DNA of 64,000 nucleotides from Komagataeibacter sp. FNDCR2 (GCF_021295395.1 NZ_JAIWOU010000003.1:1-64000); one strand, 5' to 3'. Numbered from the stretch's first letter, positions 9,335-18,348 are shown. Numbers and translations are program-made. Notes: a model not told the origin generated them from the sequence alone.

Positions 9335-11467
9335 TCATATAAGCTCTTTAATTATAAGATTAGACGTAACAAAATTATCTTCAGAAAACCACTTCCGAAG
9401 TTCGTGAACCATATCAATTTCTACCCGGCATCCGTCCGGTATAATTAAATCCTCTCTTGGTATATAAATTTTAACTTCTTTATACTCATCGGGTAGTAAC
9501 ATCTCAATTTCGCCGACTCGGTTTCCATCCCACAGTATAACAGAACTATTTCTATCACGTATATGATAGGAAATATTAATTGGATATCTGTCTGATGCCC
9601 AAATATCATTGCTTGCATTGTGAATAATACAGTCAAGAACTATATTTTTAGATTGAATATAATATTTTTCAACTTTCACGGATCCTGATGTAGAGAAAAT
9701 GCTCTGAATCCAATCCGGATGAATAGGGGCAACTACTGTCTCAAACCAGCCATTACCACAGTCTTTAAATCCTGATTGTGCAAAATAAGAATGACAGGTG
9801 TGGTTTCTACCGGTATCAATAATATTAGCGCGTACGACATTGTGCTGAAGCAAAATATATTTCGTGGCAATGCGTAACATCGCAACTTCCACAGCGAATC
9901 CAAACACTCGACATGAAAGAACTATCTGTAATATATTTTCACCACTCACTAACACGCAACCGATCAATCCATTATCGACAAGTCGGTCCACCATAAAGGC
10001 ACAAATAATAACCCCACCACTTTCAAATAAGTTATTAATTTCACTCGTATTCCATCGTTTTCCTGTCGTATTGAATTGGTTTGTCTTATTTATTAGCTCG
10101 ACGGCACGATTAAAATTTGGGTGTGTAGACGAATTTATAATGATATGCCGCTGTCGTATATTTAATGAATGGACCCATTCCTCCCGAGACATAGAAGCTT
10201 GTTCCTCGCGACGAGCAATCGATGCTTGAACAGTCTGTGTGCGGGTACGGGATTCTGCCGAGATTTTATCAACCTGGGTTTCCGGAGATGTTAAAATTAC
10301 TCGACGCCAATCATAATGTTGCCGCGACAAGGTTCGAATAGCAGGAAGGATGCGTCGAACCTCTTCAATTTCTCGGGGGTTGTCATCTATAAATAGTGTA
10401 TTTTCAGGCAAAACATTTACGGATTTAAGTATTGATGTTATATTATTAGACTTACTATCAAAATTAATCGCAACAGCCGCAAAGTCGCTTAGATTTAATT
10501 CCCTGCCTATAATATTCTCAAATCTTTCCTTTGTTTCTTGTTCGTTGTTTTTGCTACAGATCGCCAACAATCCACCACGGGCTTTAAATATAAGTAGTGA
10601 TTCGATTAGCCCCATCGGCCAACCTTCTATATATTCCCATGGTTGTTTGTTACTATCAGCAGCAACCCCACGCCACAATGTATCATCAAGATCAATAATG
10701 ATTAGCTTAATAGTATCTTTTTTTGAAATAATAGCAAATGCATCTACAATTCTATCTGCAATAATGCTTTGTACCATCGCTGTTGTCTCAACATATGGGT
10801 ACATGGCACTAGGTGGGGCTGAAATTTGTAAACGCTTTCCATCGTCTTCATAGACAATGAAATCATCAAAGATATATGAAGCGTGCCCTATATGAAAGAG
10901 TATGTCATCTTGCGTGGCAATGCGTCCCACCGTATTAAGTGCCTCATTGGTTTCAATGTAATATCCTTGCGGCATTTCCGAAATTGCGGCTTCTAAAACG
11001 CGATTAAGTTCTCTTATAAAGAAAACCGGATTATCAAGTGTATAATTTTTTGCTAGGATACCAAGGTAATTCTGTCTTGGTTCAATAAAACTCAAAAAAA
11101 AGCAGGGTATTTTATCTGAAATTTTCTGATAGTTTTTTATTTGATCTCTGATATAATCTGCACATGTAGAAAAATATTCATCCATCTCCGGGCGACCGAT
11201 TAGTTTTGCCCATTTTGTCTCGCCCCCGGAGAAACTAAGTATATGTCGTAAAGTAATTGCAACTATGGCTCCATCATAGGCAGTGAAATCAATTTCTGGA
11301 AGCATCGAGGATGGAGTATTTTCCATCAAATGGTGATGGACTTCCCAGCCATCTGGGAACTTATCGCCAAGTGGCCAAACCGAACATTGCCCAAGAAGAA
11401 GCAATTTATGAGAAGGCGTTTCTTGATGGAGAGATTCGGCAGATACGCAAGGAAATGGCAAAACCAT
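9335..11467 (-). CDS. FkbH-like HAD/GNAT protein with extra C-terminal domain
   Basis: A 710-residue multidomain protein, markedly AT-rich. Residues ~1-240 resemble the SGNH-like N-terminal region of long FkbH proteins. Residues ~250-400 are the HAD (IIIC) domain with DLDDTLW at 259-265 and LFIDDNPREIEEVR. Residues ~420-590 are a GNAT-like acyltransferase part (NIRQRHIIINSSTHPNFNRA, then CRVFGFAVEVAML). The family loads activated C3 or acyl units onto carrier proteins in polyketide or surface-sugar synthesis. The final ~115 residues, ending with HELRKWFSED, look like the Ig-like module attached to some glycosyltransferases and Wzt proteins. The likely role is acyl or glyceryl modification of the polymer made by this island. 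No acyl-carrier gene is seen nearby. Confidence 0.75.
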   Translation of the reverse strand: MVLPFPCVSAESLHQETPSHKLLLLGQCSVWPLGDKFPDGWEVHHHLMENTPSSMLPEIDFTAYDGAIVAITLRHILSFSGGETKWAKLIGRPEMDEYFSTCADYIRDQIKNYQKISDKIPCFFLSFIEPRQNYLGILAKNYTLDNPVFFIRELNRVLEAAISEMPQGYYIETNEALNTVGRIATQDDILFHIGHASYIFDDFIVYEDDGKRLQISAPPSAMYPYVETTAMVQSIIADRIVDAFAIISKKDTIKLIIIDLDDTLWRGVAADSNKQPWEYIEGWPMGLIESLLIFKARGGLLAICSKNNEQETKERFENIIGRELNLSDFAAVAINFDSKSNNITSILKSVNVLPENTLFIDDNPREIEEVRRILPAIRTLSRQHYDWRRVILTSPETQVDKISAESRTRTQTVQASIARREEQASMSREEWVHSLNIRQRHIIINSSTHPNFNRAVELINKTNQFNTTGKRWNTSEINNLFESGGVIICAFMVDRLVDNGLIGCVLVSGENILQIVLSCRVFGFAVEVAMLRIATKYILLQHNVVRANIIDTGRNHTCHSYFAQSGFKDCGNGWFETVVAPIHPDWIQSIFSTSGSVKVEKYYIQSKNIVLDCIIHNASNDIWASDRYPINISYHIRDRNSSVILWDGNRVGEIEMLLPDEYKEVKIYIPREDLIIPDGCRVEIDMVHELRKWFSEDNFVTSNLIIKELI

Positions 11468-11544
11468 TATGTCATCACCATGATATTAGATAACAAAAAT
11501 TGAGATTGTGTGGGGAATCTAGACTGATAGCTCGACTAGGTCTA

Positions 11545-11815
11545 GGGTCTGTTAGACCTTGAATGACAGAACGGACTGCATAGCTGTTTATGATGAGCAT
11601 GATGCAGTCTGTCTTTTCTGATGCCGCCTGGTCCGTCTGGGAGCCTTTGATCGAGGAAGTCCGTCCGAAGGGCAAGACCCCACCGAAAAACCTTCGACGG
11701 ACGATCTCCGCGATTTTCTGGCGCCATCAGAATGGCGCGAAATGGCACGCCCTTCCGCCTGAGTTTGGTCCCTGGTGGATTGCCGCACAATTGTTCATTC
11801 GCTGCTCGAAGCTTA
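11545..11815 (+). mobile_element. Truncated IS5-family (IS427-like) element, 5' part
   Basis: The left terminus GGGTCTGTTAGACCTTGA starts at 11545 after CTA. The transposase start at 11590 reads MMSMMQSVFSDAAWSVWEPL and runs to FIRCSKL. At 11815 it is interrupted by a complete sister element in opposite orientation. The missing 3' part is not found on the other side, so a simple self-insertion is not enough to explain the structure. Confidence 0.8.
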
Positions 11816-12658
11816 GGGCCTGTTAGGCCTTGATATAGTCTGCTGTAGCAGCGATGAGGATGACGGAGAAGAAGGATGCGGCGGTCTTCTCGTATCGGGT
11901 CGCGACAGCCCGCCATTCCTTGAGTCTTGCCCAGAGATTTTCGGCCAGATGCCGGTGTCTGTAAGCCCATTTGGGACAGGCGACTTCTGGATCATTCTTC
12001 CTTGGCGGAATGACAGGACGAGATCCCCGGTTCCAAAGATACTCACGGAACTTGTGTGAGGCGTAACCACGATCGCAGACGACATAGATCGGTGGGGACG
12101 GCAGATCGTCGAGCAGGGCATAAGCGGATGGCAGTTCGTGTGCCTGTTCGGGCGACAGCGTGAAAGACAGTGCCTTGCCATGTCCATCCGCAGCTACGCA
12201 GACCTTGGTGCCAAAGCCTCCACGTGAGCGGCCAAGCGCCTCACGATCTCTGTAGCATTCACCGTATCCCCTTTTTTGGCGGCCCCGGCCGCCTTGTGAT
12301 GGGCACGGATCGTCGTGCCATCGAGAAAGATCATGCCCAATGCCGGGTCCGCGCCTCTTACCTTTTCAAAGAGGCGCTGCCACACACCGAGTTTCGACCA
12401 TCGAATGAACAGTTGTGCGGCAATCCACCAGGGACCAAACTCAGCCGGAAGGGCGCCCCGTTTCGCGCCGTTCTGATGGCGCCAGAAAATCGCGGAGATC
12501 GTCCGTCGAAGGTTTTTCGGTGGGGTCTTGCCCTTCGGACGGACTTCCTCGATCAAAGGCTCCCAGACGGACCAGGCGACATCAGAAAAGGCGGACTGCA
12601 TCATGCTCATCATAAACAGCTATGCAGTCCGTTCTGTCATTCAAGGTCTAACAGACCC
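11816..12658 (-). mobile_element. Complete IS5-family (IS427-like) insertion sequence
   Basis: An 843-base element with inverted termini: GGGCCTGTTAGGCCTTGA on the left and the complement GGGTCTGTTAGACCTTGA on the right. The right flank is TA followed by an IS3 transposase fragment at 12661. With the truncated copy at 11545-11815 it makes an inverted pair whose outer ends are both the transposase-5' end, flanked by CTA and TAG. TA-type targets are usual for IS427-like elements. Confidence 0.85.
11823..12613 (-). CDS. IS5-family transposase made by -1 frameshifting (OrfA-OrfB)
   Basis: OrfA starts at 12613 (MMSMMQSAFSDVAWSVWEPL) and would stop at 12194. An AAAAAAG slippery heptamer sits at 12271-12277 on the minus strand. 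A -1 shift there joins OrfA to a frame giving GRSRGGFGTKVCVAADGHGK, VVCDRGYASHKF and RLKEWRAVATRYEKT, ending at 11823. This restores a full DDE transposase of about 260 residues (Asp in MIFLDGT, Asp in VVCDRG, Glu in AENLWARLKEW). No other lesion is seen, so this element may be active. Confidence 0.8.
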
Positions 12659-12660
12659 TA

Positions 12661-12792
12661 GATCTCCGTGCGGGTCTTGCGAAGTGGATCGGCCATTATA
12701 ACGGGCAGCGTCCGCATACCGCGCTGGGTAGAGGCACGCCCGATGAGGCGTATCATACCGCACCAAAAAAATCAGCGAGGAGTGAGAAATAG
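12661..12792 (+). pseudogene. IS3-family transposase C-terminal fragment
   Basis: 44 codons matching the end of the transposase at 3-320: DLRAGLAKWIGHYNGQRPHT, then a different tail ending in TAG at 12790. The fragment begins exactly where the IS5-type element ends, so it was cut by that insertion or by a later deletion. Confidence 0.8.
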
Positions 12793-12864
12793 AATACTAG
12801 TATTAGATAACACAATAGGTGATAATCTGATTTAACTATCATATATTCTCTATGGAATCTTAAC

Positions 12865-13842
12865 ATGATCGTTATTACAGGTGGAGCCGGTTTTATCGGT
12901 TCATATCTTCAGGCCAAATTTCATGCACTCGGGGAGGAGACTGTTGTTGTGGATTGGCTTGGGCATGAAGGAAAATGGCGCAATCTGCAGTATCATGCAC
13001 CCTCATGTATTGTTGCTCCCGAAAATCTGGATGCATTCCTAGCATCGGAAACGAACATAAAAGCTGTTTTTCATATGGGTGCAATAAGTGAAACTATTGC
13101 CACGGATGGTGATCTAGTCTGGCATACAAATGTTACACTATCCCAGAAACTCTGGTCATGGTGTGCTGAACGGGATATAAGTTTTATTTATGCATCATCT
13201 GCAGCAACTTACGGTTCAGCCTCGACGAAAGTAGAATTTTCTGATGATCTGTCGAATCTTGATAAGCTACGCCCTCTCAATCTTTATGGTTGGTCCAAGC
13301 ATGCATTCGATCTGTGGGTTGCAAAGCAGGTTCAAAAGGGAAGAAAGACACCCAAGCAATGGGTCGGCCTCAAGTTTTTCAATGTTTATGGCCCCAATGA
13401 ATATCATAAAGGTAAGATGATTTCTGTTATAAAAGTAAAATATGACGATATTGTAAATGGTAGCCCTGCCAAACTCTTTAAGTCAGCTTCCGTATCTATA
13501 CCGGATGGTCAACAGGCACGTGATTTTATTTGGGTTGGGGATGTAGTAGATGTAATGATATGGCTGTACGAAAATCCGCATGTCAATGGTCTGTTCAATT
13601 GTGGAACGGGGGTTGCCCGAACATATCTTGAACTCGCGTATGCCATATGTGATTCTCTTGGAAAGCCCCGGGAGGTTGATTTTATAGATATGCCTGCTAA
13701 TCTTTTAGGTAATTATCAAAACTTTACCTGTGCTAATATGAATAATATTCGTAAGTGTGGATATGATAAATATTTTACAACACTAGAAGATGGTATAAAC
13801 ACTTACATAGATAAATTTTTAAAAGGTTCCATTTACTTTTGA
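12865..13842 (+). CDS. hldD: ADP-L-glycero-D-manno-heptose 6-epimerase (HldD-like)
   Basis: A 325-residue extended SDR epimerase. It has GGAGFIGS at residues 6-13 for NADP binding, the YASSAATYG serine block near 109-117, and the catalytic YGWSK (Tyr141, Lys145). The segments NLYGWSKHAFD, VGLKFFNVYGPNEYHK and QARDFIWVGDV are characteristic of HldD, which interconverts the C6 epimers of ADP-heptose for LPS core or S-layer and EPS glycans. Other heptose genes (hldE, gmhA, gmhB) are not in the window, so this could be a second copy dedicated to the island's polymer. AT-rich relative to the flagellar genes. It is flanked on both sides by IS remnants. Confidence 0.85.
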   Translation: MIVITGGAGFIGSYLQAKFHALGEETVVVDWLGHEGKWRNLQYHAPSCIVAPENLDAFLASETNIKAVFHMGAISETIATDGDLVWHTNVTLSQKLWSWCAERDISFIYASSAATYGSASTKVEFSDDLSNLDKLRPLNLYGWSKHAFDLWVAKQVQKGRKTPKQWVGLKFFNVYGPNEYHKGKMISVIKVKYDDIVNGSPAKLFKSASVSIPDGQQARDFIWVGDVVDVMIWLYENPHVNGLFNCGTGVARTYLELAYAICDSLGKPREVDFIDMPANLLGNYQNFTCANMNNIRKCGYDKYFTTLEDGINTYIDKFLKGSIYF

Positions 13843-13880
13843 ATATTCCATTTAACCGTATGCCAAATTTATCGATAGAG

Positions 13881-13920
13881 GTGGTCCCGTTTGTTAGGAC
13901 AGTTTTTAGGGTTGAATAAG
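13881..13920. repeat. Solo terminus of the IS3-family element
   Basis: About 40 bases whose complement resembles the right end of the element at the window start: both share CCCGTTTGTT, an AGTTTT block and GGGTTGAATAAG in the same order. No transposase follows. The IS407-like remnant abuts it at 13921. Confidence 0.65.
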
Positions 13921-14310
13921 TGACCCTGCTCCGAACGTGCCCTCATTTTTAAGTTAGGGTCTGTGGGTTGTTGTATGCCTTATTGGCGTGTCGGGCGGAA
14001 GCTTCTGGCGTTATGCCGTTGAGGCTGGTGTGGGGCCTGACGGCATTGTAGTCAGCGCGCCAGTCCTCAATGACCGAGCGGGCGTGGGCGAGGTTCCGGC
14101 ACTTCCATCCCGCCGTATTTCGATCGCCACGTGTAGAAGGCCGGCATCGCTGATCCCGTGCCTGCGGCACAGATCGGCCACCGTGGTGCCTGCCTGATGC
14201 TCCTTCAGGATCTCAATGATCTGGTCCTGTGTGAAACGCGCTTTCTTTATCGTCTGTCTCCAGTGGACAGACCTTACTCCAAATCGAGGGCCTTTCAGGA
14301 GGCAGGGTCA
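13921..14310 (-). mobile_element. MITE-like 390-bp deletion derivative of the IS407-like element
   Basis: Both termini of the element at 7702-8848 are kept (TGACCCTGCTCCGAACGTGC at 13921 and a right end finishing GGCAGGGTCA at 14310), but ~750 bases of the middle are missing. The deletion joint is near 14097, where the OrfB C-terminal region meets sequence that lies near 8639 in the longer copy. With both ends intact it could be moved in trans by a functional transposase. Confidence 0.8.
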
Positions 14311-14332
14311 TAGGGTCAATTAATTCATTTTC

Positions 14333-14347
14333 GGTCAGACTCTGACC
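14333..14347. terminator. Short hairpin beside the flippase stop
   Basis: GGTCAGA and TCTGACC pair around a single C, next to CTTTTCC. It lies 11 bases beyond the flippase stop codon at 14358 and could end transcription, but the stem is short and the T-run is on the plus strand. Confidence 0.3.
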
Positions 14348-14357
14348 CTTTTCCATA

Positions 14358-15584
14358 TTATGTCCGGGATGAGCTCCTGAACATACCATAAAAAACCATG
14401 GCCAGCGCGATAACCTGCATGGCCTGTCCAGCCATTGTTCCTGCAATTACAAATGGATAAGGTAAGAACAGGATAACGCCTGCCATGGCAACACAGGTGG
14501 CAAAAGCACCGAGGATATCTGTGTACGCCAGGGTTCGGAAGCGTCTGGCGGCCAGAAGCGCGCAACTTCCCCCGCTCAGAATACTACCAAGAATAACATT
14601 TCCGCCCCATAACAGGATAAAATTGGCTGTGTTGGCATAGTTCCCATGGTACAGAAGCCGTCTTAAAAAATCCCAATTTACGAAGACCAGAATACTCCAG
14701 AGAAAGCTTCCGATTACGGGGATCAGCGTCCCGGCAGCAAGAAATTTCCAGAACTGACGGTACCGATTTTCCGCCCACATATGGGCGATGCGTGGCAGGG
14801 CGGTCGACGTCCATGCGGCGCTGATCATCCATGCAGGGCGCAGGGCAATCTGTGTGGCGCTCAATACGGCAAGACCATTGGCACCATAATGCCATGCGGT
14901 CACGAAACTGAACAGACGGTTGGTTAGTTCGGACGAGGCCGCGCCAAGCAATATCCATCCAGAACTATGTAGATAATGCAAATAGGGCTTCATCTCCTGC
15001 CACTTCAGGGGCAGGCAGTGTTTCTTCATGAGACCTATCACAAAAACCAGTGCGCTCCCCCCATAGGCCAGACCGGAAATGAGCAGCCCGTCATTGGCGG
15101 TGGGTAAGTGGCCCGTGGTGTGATAGACGCCGATCATTACAAGAGAAAGAAGCAGGGCACAGCCGGTCAGACTGGCCGCCACCATGGTGCGCTGACGTGA
15201 AAAGGCAAGAGCCCTGGCATACTGGAACAGAAGGAAACCGGGGACGAATAACACGGCTCCCTCGGCACTGAAGATATTGCCCGCGTATGCCATTCCTTGG
15301 GAAAAAAGTTCCGTCAGGCAGGTCAGACCGATGATGAACATAATCTGTATAGTCAGAAAAAACTGTTCAGGCTTTTTGCGCTGTTCCGGATCAATATGGG
15401 GCAGGCTCATAAGATGGGAAGTTACAAGCGTTGACTGTGCCGTGCCTGCCATCCAGGCAATGGTCAACCAGAATGCATATACCCCATAGGCTTCGGGATG
15501 GCCGTCCCGCGCCATCCATATATTGACCGCGAAAGTGAGCAGAGCACCCATGGCTTGTTCAATGAAGGAAGTTAGGAAGCGCAT
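14358..15584 (-). CDS. Wzx-like oligosaccharide flippase (MOP superfamily)
   Basis: A 408-residue integral membrane protein with about 12 hydrophobic segments, length and layout typical of lipid-linked oligosaccharide flippases of the MOP/MATE superfamily. The start MRFLTSFIEQAMGALLTFAV enters the membrane at once. Such proteins move undecaprenyl-linked repeat units across the inner membrane for Wzy-dependent polymerisation. Neither wzy nor the chain-length protein wzc is seen in the window. It reads away from the secreted proteins and GH5 gene that start at 15815. The ATG at 15584 lacks a strong Shine-Dalgarno. Confidence 0.8.
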   Translation of the reverse strand: MRFLTSFIEQAMGALLTFAVNIWMARDGHPEAYGVYAFWLTIAWMAGTAQSTLVTSHLMSLPHIDPEQRKKPEQFFLTIQIMFIIGLTCLTELFSQGMAYAGNIFSAEGAVLFVPGFLLFQYARALAFSRQRTMVAASLTGCALLLSLVMIGVYHTTGHLPTANDGLLISGLAYGGSALVFVIGLMKKHCLPLKWQEMKPYLHYLHSSGWILLGAASSELTNRLFSFVTAWHYGANGLAVLSATQIALRPAWMISAAWTSTALPRIAHMWAENRYRQFWKFLAAGTLIPVIGSFLWSILVFVNWDFLRRLLYHGNYANTANFILLWGGNVILGSILSGGSCALLAARRFRTLAYTDILGAFATCVAMAGVILFLPYPFVIAGTMAGQAMQVIALAMVFYGMFRSSSRT

Positions 15585-15814
15585 GGACCATCATAGCTGT
15601 GAAAAAGATATGGCATATGGTGCATTATGCCTGTGATCTGCGATAGGGAAAATCTGGGAAGGGATTTACGATAGAAAACGTAAGCCCATAGCGGCAGGCC
15701 AGGAAAACATCCATAATGGCACAAAGATGAAGAAATTTCCCTGTTTGGGGTGAGCAGGGCAGATCATGGGTCCGACCTCACGCGAAGCAGGAACCGGAAA
15801 AGAGATAACGGCTG

Positions 15815-16138
15815 GTGAACCGTATTTTTAGCAGAAAACTCCAGATGTTGGGCGGGGCAGTCAGTTTGTGCATGCTGTTATGGAGTTTTCCCCTTCATGC
15901 TGATGAGCAGAAATGCGAATGGATATGGAATTGTACAAACGGGCCCTGTCGGCATATTCCCCAGTGCGAGCATAATTATGATATCGTGCCCCCGGAACCC
16001 ATGGAACTCCCTCCAGTCTCCCCTCTGGATATGGGGTCACAGCCAGCGGCTCTCTACCCTCCTGCGGGCAATGAGACCTGCGTTCCCCAGCATATCTGTG
16101 ACACGGCAGGAAACTGTGAATGGCAGACAAAATGCTGA
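15815..16138 (+). CDS. Small secreted cysteine-rich protein with two four-Cys repeats
   Basis: A 107-residue protein that I do not recognise. An N-terminal signal peptide (residues ~1-29, hydrophobic core GGAVSLCMLLW, cleavage near LHA-DE) exports it. The mature part has eight cysteines in two blocks of pattern C-x5-C-x4/5-C-x5-C (starting at KCEWIWNC and at TCVPQHIC) separated by a proline-rich linker. The even number suggests disulfides in the periplasm or outside the cell. Start is GTG at 15815. It precedes the GH5 gene by 69 bases and may be co-transcribed. Confidence 0.6.
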   Translation: MNRIFSRKLQMLGGAVSLCMLLWSFPLHADEQKCEWIWNCTNGPCRHIPQCEHNYDIVPPEPMELPPVSPLDMGSQPAALYPPAGNETCVPQHICDTAGNCEWQTKC

Positions 16139-16207
16139 ATCCCGACCACATCGGGCCTCACCAGTATGGGCATATAGTTAAAAAATTCATGATCGAAGAA
16201 AGATAAA

Positions 16208-17290
16208 ATGGTTTTCACGCGCAGGCAGATATTATCCGGAAGTACAGGGGCTGTATTAGCAACTTTTCTGGATAATCGCACAGCATGGGGTCACAGGACA
16301 AATACTGGTGACTTTACCTGCGGAATAAATTGTTCTGGTTTGGAAGATATACCCCCCGGCATTCCGACAGCGGCGATGCTCCATTACTATGCCAGCCAGG
16401 GTATAAGGCATATCCGTCTGCCGGGGTTATGGGAACATTTCCAGCCAAGACTAGGAGCAGATCTGGATACAGATTACTGCCATATTTACCGTTCTGTCAT
16501 TGAACAGTGTAACACATTGAAAATAAGTGTAATTTGTGAGCCTTGTCATAATTATGGTCATTATCGGTCTATGGGACAGGATCTCTGTTTTGGGGATGGA
16601 AATCTGAAAGCAGCCCTGTTTGCCGATTTTTGGAAGAGATTTATTGAATTTTTTGGCGGTTTTTCCAACATCGCAGGTTGGGATCTCATGGGGGAGCCGT
16701 CCAACCTTCCCGGCGCTTCGATAGCGCAGCAAAGCTTTGCATGGCAGGAGGCTGCCCAGACTGCCATTATTGCAGTCAGACAGGCGGGAGATAGAAGACC
16801 TGTCTGGGTGGAAGGTTATGGGCACTCCAGTGCAGCATCATGGCCGGTCAATAACCCAACGCTTCATCTGTTACAGGATCCACTCAGGCGGCTGGTATTT
16901 TCAGCTCATTGCTATCTGGACCGTGATAATTCGGGCTCTCATTATTACTGGGATGAAGAAGTTTCGATAGGAGACCAGCTTTCAGGCAGCGCATTAACCA
17001 CGGATATTGGCATAAAACGCCTCACACCATTTCTGGAGTGGCTGCGCACCCATAAACTCAAGGGGAATATTGGTGAGTGTGGGGTCGGGCGACAGGATCA
17101 CCTGGGCACGCAGGATGATACGGGATGGTTAACTGTTCTGGAAACGACCATACGCTTTTGCTATGATCATAATATTCCATTTTATTACTGGGGAACGGGA
17201 AAAGATCTTGGTCCCGCTTATCCGTATGGATTGGAAGTGGATAATGGAAAAACTGCTCCTCAATGGAATATTCTGAAAAAATATCTATAA
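16208..17290 (+). CDS. Tat-exported glycoside hydrolase family 5 protein
   Basis: A 360-residue endoglucanase-like (GH5, clan GH-A) enzyme. The N-terminus carries a twin-arginine motif (TRRQILSGS) and a hydrophobic stretch, so it is probably exported folded. The acid/base Glu is in WDLMGEP (Glu163) and the nucleophile in GNIGECG (Glu290). The invariant Asn that precedes the acid/base Glu in GH-A enzymes is Gly162 here. Hydrolases of this type often sit in EPS or cellulose clusters, where they trim or release polymer. It is flanked by small secreted proteins (15815 and 17315, the latter 24 bases downstream), which suggests one transcript. The substrate is unknown, and the Gly substitution may lower or change activity. 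Confidence 0.8.
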   Translation: MVFTRRQILSGSTGAVLATFLDNRTAWGHRTNTGDFTCGINCSGLEDIPPGIPTAAMLHYYASQGIRHIRLPGLWEHFQPRLGADLDTDYCHIYRSVIEQCNTLKISVICEPCHNYGHYRSMGQDLCFGDGNLKAALFADFWKRFIEFFGGFSNIAGWDLMGEPSNLPGASIAQQSFAWQEAAQTAIIAVRQAGDRRPVWVEGYGHSSAASWPVNNPTLHLLQDPLRRLVFSAHCYLDRDNSGSHYYWDEEVSIGDQLSGSALTTDIGIKRLTPFLEWLRTHKLKGNIGECGVGRQDHLGTQDDTGWLTVLETTIRFCYDHNIPFYYWGTGKDLGPAYPYGLEVDNGKTAPQWNILKKYL

Positions 17291-17314
17291 AATATAACTG
17301 AGATTCAACCAGAT

Positions 17315-17725
17315 ATGCTTAAGATGTTGAACTTCATGAAGAGTTGTTTTTCGATATCGATCACCGGAATTTTCCTGATTTTCCCGTTGGCATGCTCGGC
17401 CCGCTGCCTTGGTCCGGCCCGTTTCCAGACATGCGATGATCCGCAAAGTGGCGCACATATGGATATTTCCCGCTTTGGTCATGAAACGGTTATTTATGGA
17501 GTAAGACCAGAAAGTGGGGAGACTTATCAAGAATTTTCCACAGAAATCGGGCATATGACTTATATGGACGGAGTGGATAATCAGGGCCGTCCGCAGTACG
17601 AAGTGCTTGAAAACTTCAGTCATAGTTTTACAGATAGTTACGGAACAAATGCTAGCGGAAAGCCATATTCCCATATGGAAGATATGCCTCCAGATGAAAA
17701 ATCCCGAGAAGAACGTGGTAATTAA
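17315..17725 (+). CDS. Small secreted hypothetical protein
   Basis: A 136-residue protein that I do not recognise. It has a signal peptide (hydrophobic core ISITGIFLIFPLACSA, residues ~14-30), then a mature domain of ~105 residues with one Cys pair (ARCLGP, then TCDDP) and a charged tail. It starts 24 bases after the GH5 stop and probably belongs to that transcript. An IS3-family remnant begins at its 3' end, so the last residues may be altered. Confidence 0.55.
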   Translation: MLKMLNFMKSCFSISITGIFLIFPLACSARCLGPARFQTCDDPQSGAHMDISRFGHETVIYGVRPESGETYQEFSTEIGHMTYMDGVDNQGRPQYEVLENFSHSFTDSYGTNASGKPYSHMEDMPPDEKSREERGN

Positions 17726-17731
17726 TATCTT

Positions 17732-17889
17732 GATTTGTAACGGTTTTATGCCGGTCATCTGAGCGTTTTAAGCTCGTATTAGGAAACCGACGAGGGCATG
17801 AAGCATACGGAAGATTTCAAACGCGAGGCCGTGAGGATCGCGTTGAGCAGTGGGCTGTCACGCACGTGCGTTGCGGCCGACCTTCCTGA
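17732..17889 (+). pseudogene. IS3-family OrfA remnant (same type as 18514-19623)
   Basis: The left end (GATTTGTAACGGTTTTATGC) and the first ~30 codons of OrfA (MKHTEDFKREAVRIALSSG from 17798) closely match the start of the element at 18514. Similarity stops at about 17889. Only this 158-base left end survives. Confidence 0.75.
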
Positions 17890-18348
17890 CCGGACGATCG
17901 ACTGTCAGAGCCCGCTATCGTTCGATATCATCCTGCCAGGGAAGGCGGTCGTCCCCCTCCTTTCCCTAACTGACCCTGCAACTCCGGATGTACCGTTGCG
18001 GGGGATGGACCGCAGGCGTCACGTCCCTGGTCGACAGCCTGAGCCGAGGATCTGAAGGCAATCTCCAAGGCCATCCTACTCCAGACTACCTGCCGACGGG
18101 GCGCTTCGCCCTCGGCTCCCGGCTGGACAGGCAGGATGCTCCCTCGTCACAGCCTGACGCCCCGCAGGAAGAGCCGACCTGACCCGCATTAACTCTCCCA
18201 CACGCGATAACCGTAATTATCATTCCTAGGGAATGTCTACTGCTGCATCTATCACGACGTTTTGATCTCTTATCACCTGTATAACTCTGCAAATTTGCCG
18301 GTCTCTATTCTGGTTATTATAATCTTGCTTCCCGGCGTGTCCTCTGTG
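17890..18348. other. Unassigned stretch between IS remnants
   Basis: About 460 bases with no gene I can support. A plus-strand frame at 17988-18182 shows no known motif. The stretch lies between two IS fragments and is likely a residue of deleted DNA. Confidence 0.4.
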
